The notes beneath the pieces were generated by a model. The model saw nothing but the letters and a program-made list of their open reading frames with translations. It had not been told where the DNA came from and did no database searches. Source: Spongilla lacustris (taxonomy: Eukaryota > Porifera > Demospongiae > Spongillida > Spongillidae). Taken from it: a stretch of DNA of 64,000 nucleotides. Below, one piece after another: positions 59,906-64,000 of the stretch. The DNA lies in the NCBI GenBank assembly GCA_949361645.1, contig OX442436.1, positions 5,638,386-5,702,385 on the forward strand, written 5' to 3'. Made by a program: the position numbers and the translations under genes. Numbering within the stretch: the stretch's first letter is position 1; every line of letters starts with the position of its first letter.

Positions 59906-62530
59906 AAATATACTTATTTACTTATCAAGTGATTTTCTGCGTAGTCCAACTATTTGGAAACCCATGACCACTCTCTACACTGCCATCCAGCGCATCTGTG
60001 AATAAATATGTACAAATCATTGTCAAGTACAACACACAGTCACAGTTGTAATGAATACCACTTACATTGAATCCACTCATGATTGAGAGGATACTTCTAT
60101 GTATGAGCTGTATGAGCTTATTGCTTTCAGTTTGTGCTATTAAGGGACTGATCCATGCTGCTGTTCATTTGGTACTACATTGTGTTGACTTTAGTAACCA
60201 TGGGATCAAATCATCAAGTCCATGTTGCCATAGAAGATTGATGTTTTAACAACTCCAACTACTGTGTCTTCTTGTTATGGAAGTGGTTCCACTGACATTA
60301 CTCCTGACTGATGGACATATGTGACCCTGATAACCAGTGATGTGTGTAGTCTTGAAAGAAACACACTGACTCACTGGAACTGAGGAAGTACTGACCACTA
60401 GCTGCATGTGTGGTCCAATCTGTGCCTTGCGAATTGGATTGCAACTATTCAAGACACTGTGGGTGAATTCTACTAGGTATTAACAGAGGACTATATCTCC
60501 CCATTTTCACAAGCAGTGTTTTTGATATGCAATAGGCACCGTTGTAATGAGCTCAGGGTGTCAACTAATGGTCTACTAATCCTTGGGCCAACCTCGCCAT
60601 ACTGCTGGGAACTGATATGGATTGATTCCATAATCGACTAGTATTACATGACCATTGTACCATGTTCCCATTTCTGCTACTACCACCAAAGATTGCATAC
60701 ATTCATTGTATTGCTGTTTAGACTGGATGATGAGGTTAATGCAACATCTGCACTCAGAGCCAGATCCTGAATCCATGTCTTTGTAAGAAGTATTTTAGAC
60801 CATGTGGGCCAGGTAATCAGTACACTGGCAAGCAGTGGCAAATAATAACATCTTAACCTGCCATTTTATTTGAAGCACTTTATGGCTGCAGCAATGGATT
60901 GTATTTGTAAAGTGACCCAACCATTTATTGCTGATCTTGGCAGAGTTTGACTACTGTACAAGCTGGTGCATCGTAGTTAAGCAACAGTGGAGTCTTATAA
61001 GTGTGATTTTCAATGAAAATAGCTAACCTTCATTCTGATACAACCATCTAATGACCTCCTGCATCCTGCAGTTAAAGTTGGTGCTGCACTGCAGATTCCT
61101 CATTTATGCATTGTTCTGATAAATATTACAGGATATATTTTCACTGCTCTCTAGGTGTTGGGGGCAGGACCAAGGCCACAGGTATTAAACACCAAAGTAC
61201 CAGCTACACAACTAAGCATCCTCCTCCTTCCAGTGTCGATGGAGGAGATGTACTTTTTCACGTGCAGCTCTACTCTCGATCTTCAGCCAGGCCTCCACGA
61301 GCCAGGGGGCCAGATTCTTACCGGTGATGGTCTGCGGGTGTGCCATGCCAACAGGAATGATGTTGGTAGCAAGGCATTGCCCCAGCACCCTCACCTGGTG
61401 GCTGGCACACAGCATGTCTGGTGGGCTGACAGGAACTCTGCTTCGTAGCTGTCAAGGAGCTCGGTTTCAAGCCGTCCCCCTACTGCAACCAGCAAGCTCA
61501 GCTATTAATGTCTCTAGCTGTATGATGTGCCAGAACAGGTGCAGAGATGAGAGAACAAGTAGAACAAAGTTAAGACCAACAGGTGACCAAGAATGACAAG
61601 AACAAGGATCAAGGTTGTATGCTCGCTGTGGTCATCCACAAAGGTGGAGCAATGTGCATGTGATAGAAGCAGTCCAGCTGTTGAAAGAATATGTGGTGGG
61701 ACCAACAGTGGAGACAGTGAGGTGGTGGGAGGTAGCAAGACTTGTCATCAGCACAGGTCTCTAAGAAGCTGAATAAATGTTGTGTGGAATGACCTTTAGT
61801 GCATACAACAGTGACAATCCATTGCTTGATCAAAGGTCAATAGTGGGTATGGATGGTTGGAAACCTGCAACTCCAAAATATATTCTCACCATGTACATGT
61901 ATGACAGGTCAGTAAGGAAGTCAATGGGGCAGTGTCAAGTCCAAGTACATAACCGACAGAAGGTGTTGATGTGGTTGGTTTGAGATATTGGAGACTAAGC
62001 ACCATACTATGTTGTCGCATGCCTGCCCCGAGCCTGAAACCACTGTCCTATGAGGCTGGATAAGTGTATGGCAGAAAAACTGAAGTGCCTATACAAGAAT
62101 CTGAGCTTGATGGTCATTCCACCGTAGGAGATGTGCCTCCTCTGGATGACATTCTGCTGAATATTGCCATGGTCTTCTGTTATGTGTCAAGGATGGCTTC
62201 ATGTATTTAAAGCCTAGTTTGCCTGCCACTTTCTGGGGACCCACCTCCTAGTACTGATGGCTGAGAGTTCCATTTAATGTTTCCTCAGCTCAAAAATGAG
62301 TGTCATGCATGACAAGCCAGCAAGACATCTCCACCTGCAGTAGTGCTTCAGCAGTGGGACCTTCTTGCTCACATCCATAGGGCCATTTCTGGGGAAGCAG
62401 TGTACTGTTCCAGATGGTAGACATTCATAGCAGTTGGAGGTTGTGGCTGTGTCGAAATACACACCAGTGTACACTTTCAAGTTCCTTTGTCATGACTCTG
62501 GTAATGGCACCATTTTTTTAAATTGTGTCC
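59906..62530. other. Gene-free stretch before the gypsy remnant
   Basis: Only short ORFs. None shows a recognisable domain on either strand. It may be retroelement sequence too decayed to identify. Confidence 0.4.
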
Positions 62531-64000
62531 CACGCATTTTGACCCTGTTGAGAGCAAAATTATAAGTGGTTGACCCGACAACTTCAAGAGCCGGAGGGCA
62601 AGTGCTGACTGCAGTATTCTACTCCTAGCAGAACCCAACCTGACTCTGAATAAGGCTCTAGAGATAGTCCAAGCGATGGAGACAGCAGAGCGCGGTTCTT
62701 TAGATCTACATCCTGCGCCATCCCCTGTGCCGCTTAGTGTTCCTGTCAACACTGTAGGAAAACAGTGTAGATGAATGAAGACCCCATTAAATCCTTCAGG
62801 TATGAAGGTATTGCTGTCTCTGTTCAAGTGGATGACAAGAAACAGGGATGAAAGTAAAGACTCACATGGATCCAGATGTCTGATGCACAGCCTCAATTTA
62901 TTTCGTCCTCGCCCAGTACCATTAACCATTAGCACTGAGACCAAAAGTGGGGAGGGAACTGGAGAGACTGTTTGAAGACAAGGTCATCAAGCCAGCATAG
63001 TTTTCTGAGTGGGCAGCACCCATCGTTCCAGTGCTCAGTCAAGCCAAATGGTTTTGTGAGGATATGTGTTGACTATAAAGTGACTGTGAATAAGTGTGTT
63101 AAGACAGAGGATTATCCTTTGCCCCGCATTGAAGACCTTTGCAACACTCTCAGGTGGTAAAGAATTTATTACGTTGGATCTGGCAAATGCATATTTGCAA
63201 TTGCCACTGGAAGACAAGTCCAGGCAGTATGTGACCATAAATACACACAAAGGGCTGTTTAAGTACAACAGGCTCCCATTTGGTGTAGCATCAGCACCTG
63301 CGATCTTCCAGTGAATGGTAGAGTCTACTTCAAGGGATGAAGCCTACATTGATTACATTCTCATAACAGGAGAAACAGAGGAGGACCATCTGAAGAATCT
63401 GAATGAAGTCCCAAAGAGGCTTGGCACATGCATCACGAAGGATGGAATTTTACCCACAATGGCCAAGGTCAGATCCATCAAGGAAGCACCAGCATCCAAG
63501 GACAAACAGCAGTTGAGGCCTTCTTAGGGCTGCTAAAAATTCCTTCCAAACCTGTCAACAAAGCTCACACCCTTGCACTCCCTCTTGGAGATGTTGGCAA
63601 TGGACCAAGGCTCATCAGAATGCCTTTGATAGTGCGAAGGAACTGCTGACATTGCCAAAAGTACTGACTCACTTTGACAGCAAAAAGTAGGCATTTGTGT
63701 TACGAACATTAGCCTCAGTGGAGAAAAACTATTTGCAGTTGGATAGTGAAGGGCTAGCCATGAATTTTGGGGTGGAGAAATTTCACAACTTCTTGTTTGG
63801 AAGACAGTTCACCATCTTCACGGATCACAAGCCTCTGAAGCGCTTGTTTAGAGAGGACAAGCTGGTTTATACTGCCTATGTGCCCACAAGTCAGGAAAGG
63901 ACAAGGCCAATGCAGACGTTGAGAAACTACACACTGAACACAAGGGCATGTCTCAAATGAAGAGCTAGGGATGAAGTTTCGTATGGTGGCCAAACTATGG
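62530..64000 (+). pseudogene. Decayed Ty3/gypsy gag-pol (runs off window end)
   Basis: In order on the plus strand: a gag-like stretch (LAEPNLTLNKALEIVQAME, about 62625-62690); an RT start with VDYKVTVNKC and YPLPRIEDL (63067-63140); RT core GGKEFITLDLANAYLQLPLE and LPFGVASAPAIFQ (63153-63312); an RT active-site region reading AYIDYILITG (63342-63372), where the usual second Asp of the YxDD box is Tyr; and an RNase H region with AEKNY-like EKNYLQL and TDHKPLKRLF (63720-63850). Stops and frameshifts separate the blocks, so it cannot be active as it stands. Confidence 0.85.

Noticed and set aside
61106..61600. Overlapping ORFs on both strands near 61.2 kb
   Set aside because: No domain recognised; GC is slightly higher but frames are short and unsupported.

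Overview
This is animal nuclear DNA, not bacterial. Genes are split by introns with GT-AG (occasionally GC-AG) borders, there are eukaryotic tRNA genes, and the proteins are metazoan housekeeping or signalling families. Many introns are only about 50-70 bp, intergenic gaps between the core genes are often 75-210 bp, microsatellites and minisatellites are abundant, and the ACATGTA word recurs. This fits a compact marine invertebrate genome. A sponge is my best guess, but the sequence alone does not prove it.

Layout. 1-13770 (minus): a sacsin-like giant co-chaperone gene, cut by the window start, with one uninterrupted 6,968-bp exon and a 6.3-kb first large intron holding a dead Ty3/gypsy element and a MITE. 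13.8-16.6 kb: gene-free, with a 1.2-kb terminal-inverted-repeat element. 16664-25063 (minus): an 11-exon, about 928-aa proline-rich adaptor with many YxD/E-type tyrosine motifs and an SH3-like segment, resembling FYB1/ADAP in layout. 26696-28078 (minus): a single-exon FUT10/FUT11-type fucosyltransferase. 28.7-29.5 kb: a 21-copy perfect 39-bp minisatellite. 31.6-44.8 kb (minus): a head-to-tail block MTREX (27 exons) - PRPF38A (9 exons) - SLC35E1 (at least 6 exons), with coding-to-coding gaps of only 106 and 76 bp. 44917-46500 (plus): intronless ORC2, sharing an 85-bp divergent promoter region with MTREX. 46867-47456 (plus): a two-exon gene for an 89-aa probable mitochondrial membrane protein. 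47565-49676 (plus): guanylate kinase. A tRNA-Ser lies inside an MTREX intron and two tRNA-Cys genes inside a GUK1 intron. 49.7-64 kb: no confident host gene. This part holds an 811-bp palindrome, a LINE scrap, an AT-rich minisatellite, a 1-kb GGGA array, a 2-kb tandem duplication and a decayed gypsy pol.

Functionally the central block is RNA- and replication-centred: MTREX (nuclear exosome helicase), PRPF38A (B-complex spliceosome), ORC2 (replication licensing) and GUK1 (nucleotide metabolism), next to SLC35E1 and tRNA genes. The most notable finds are a 5-nt microexon in SLC35E1, a Hub1-interaction (HIND)-like tail on PRPF38A, GC-AG introns in PRPF38A and MTREX, a duplicated 5' splice site in MTREX, and an exact 20-residue phosphotyrosine-type repeat expansion in the adaptor.
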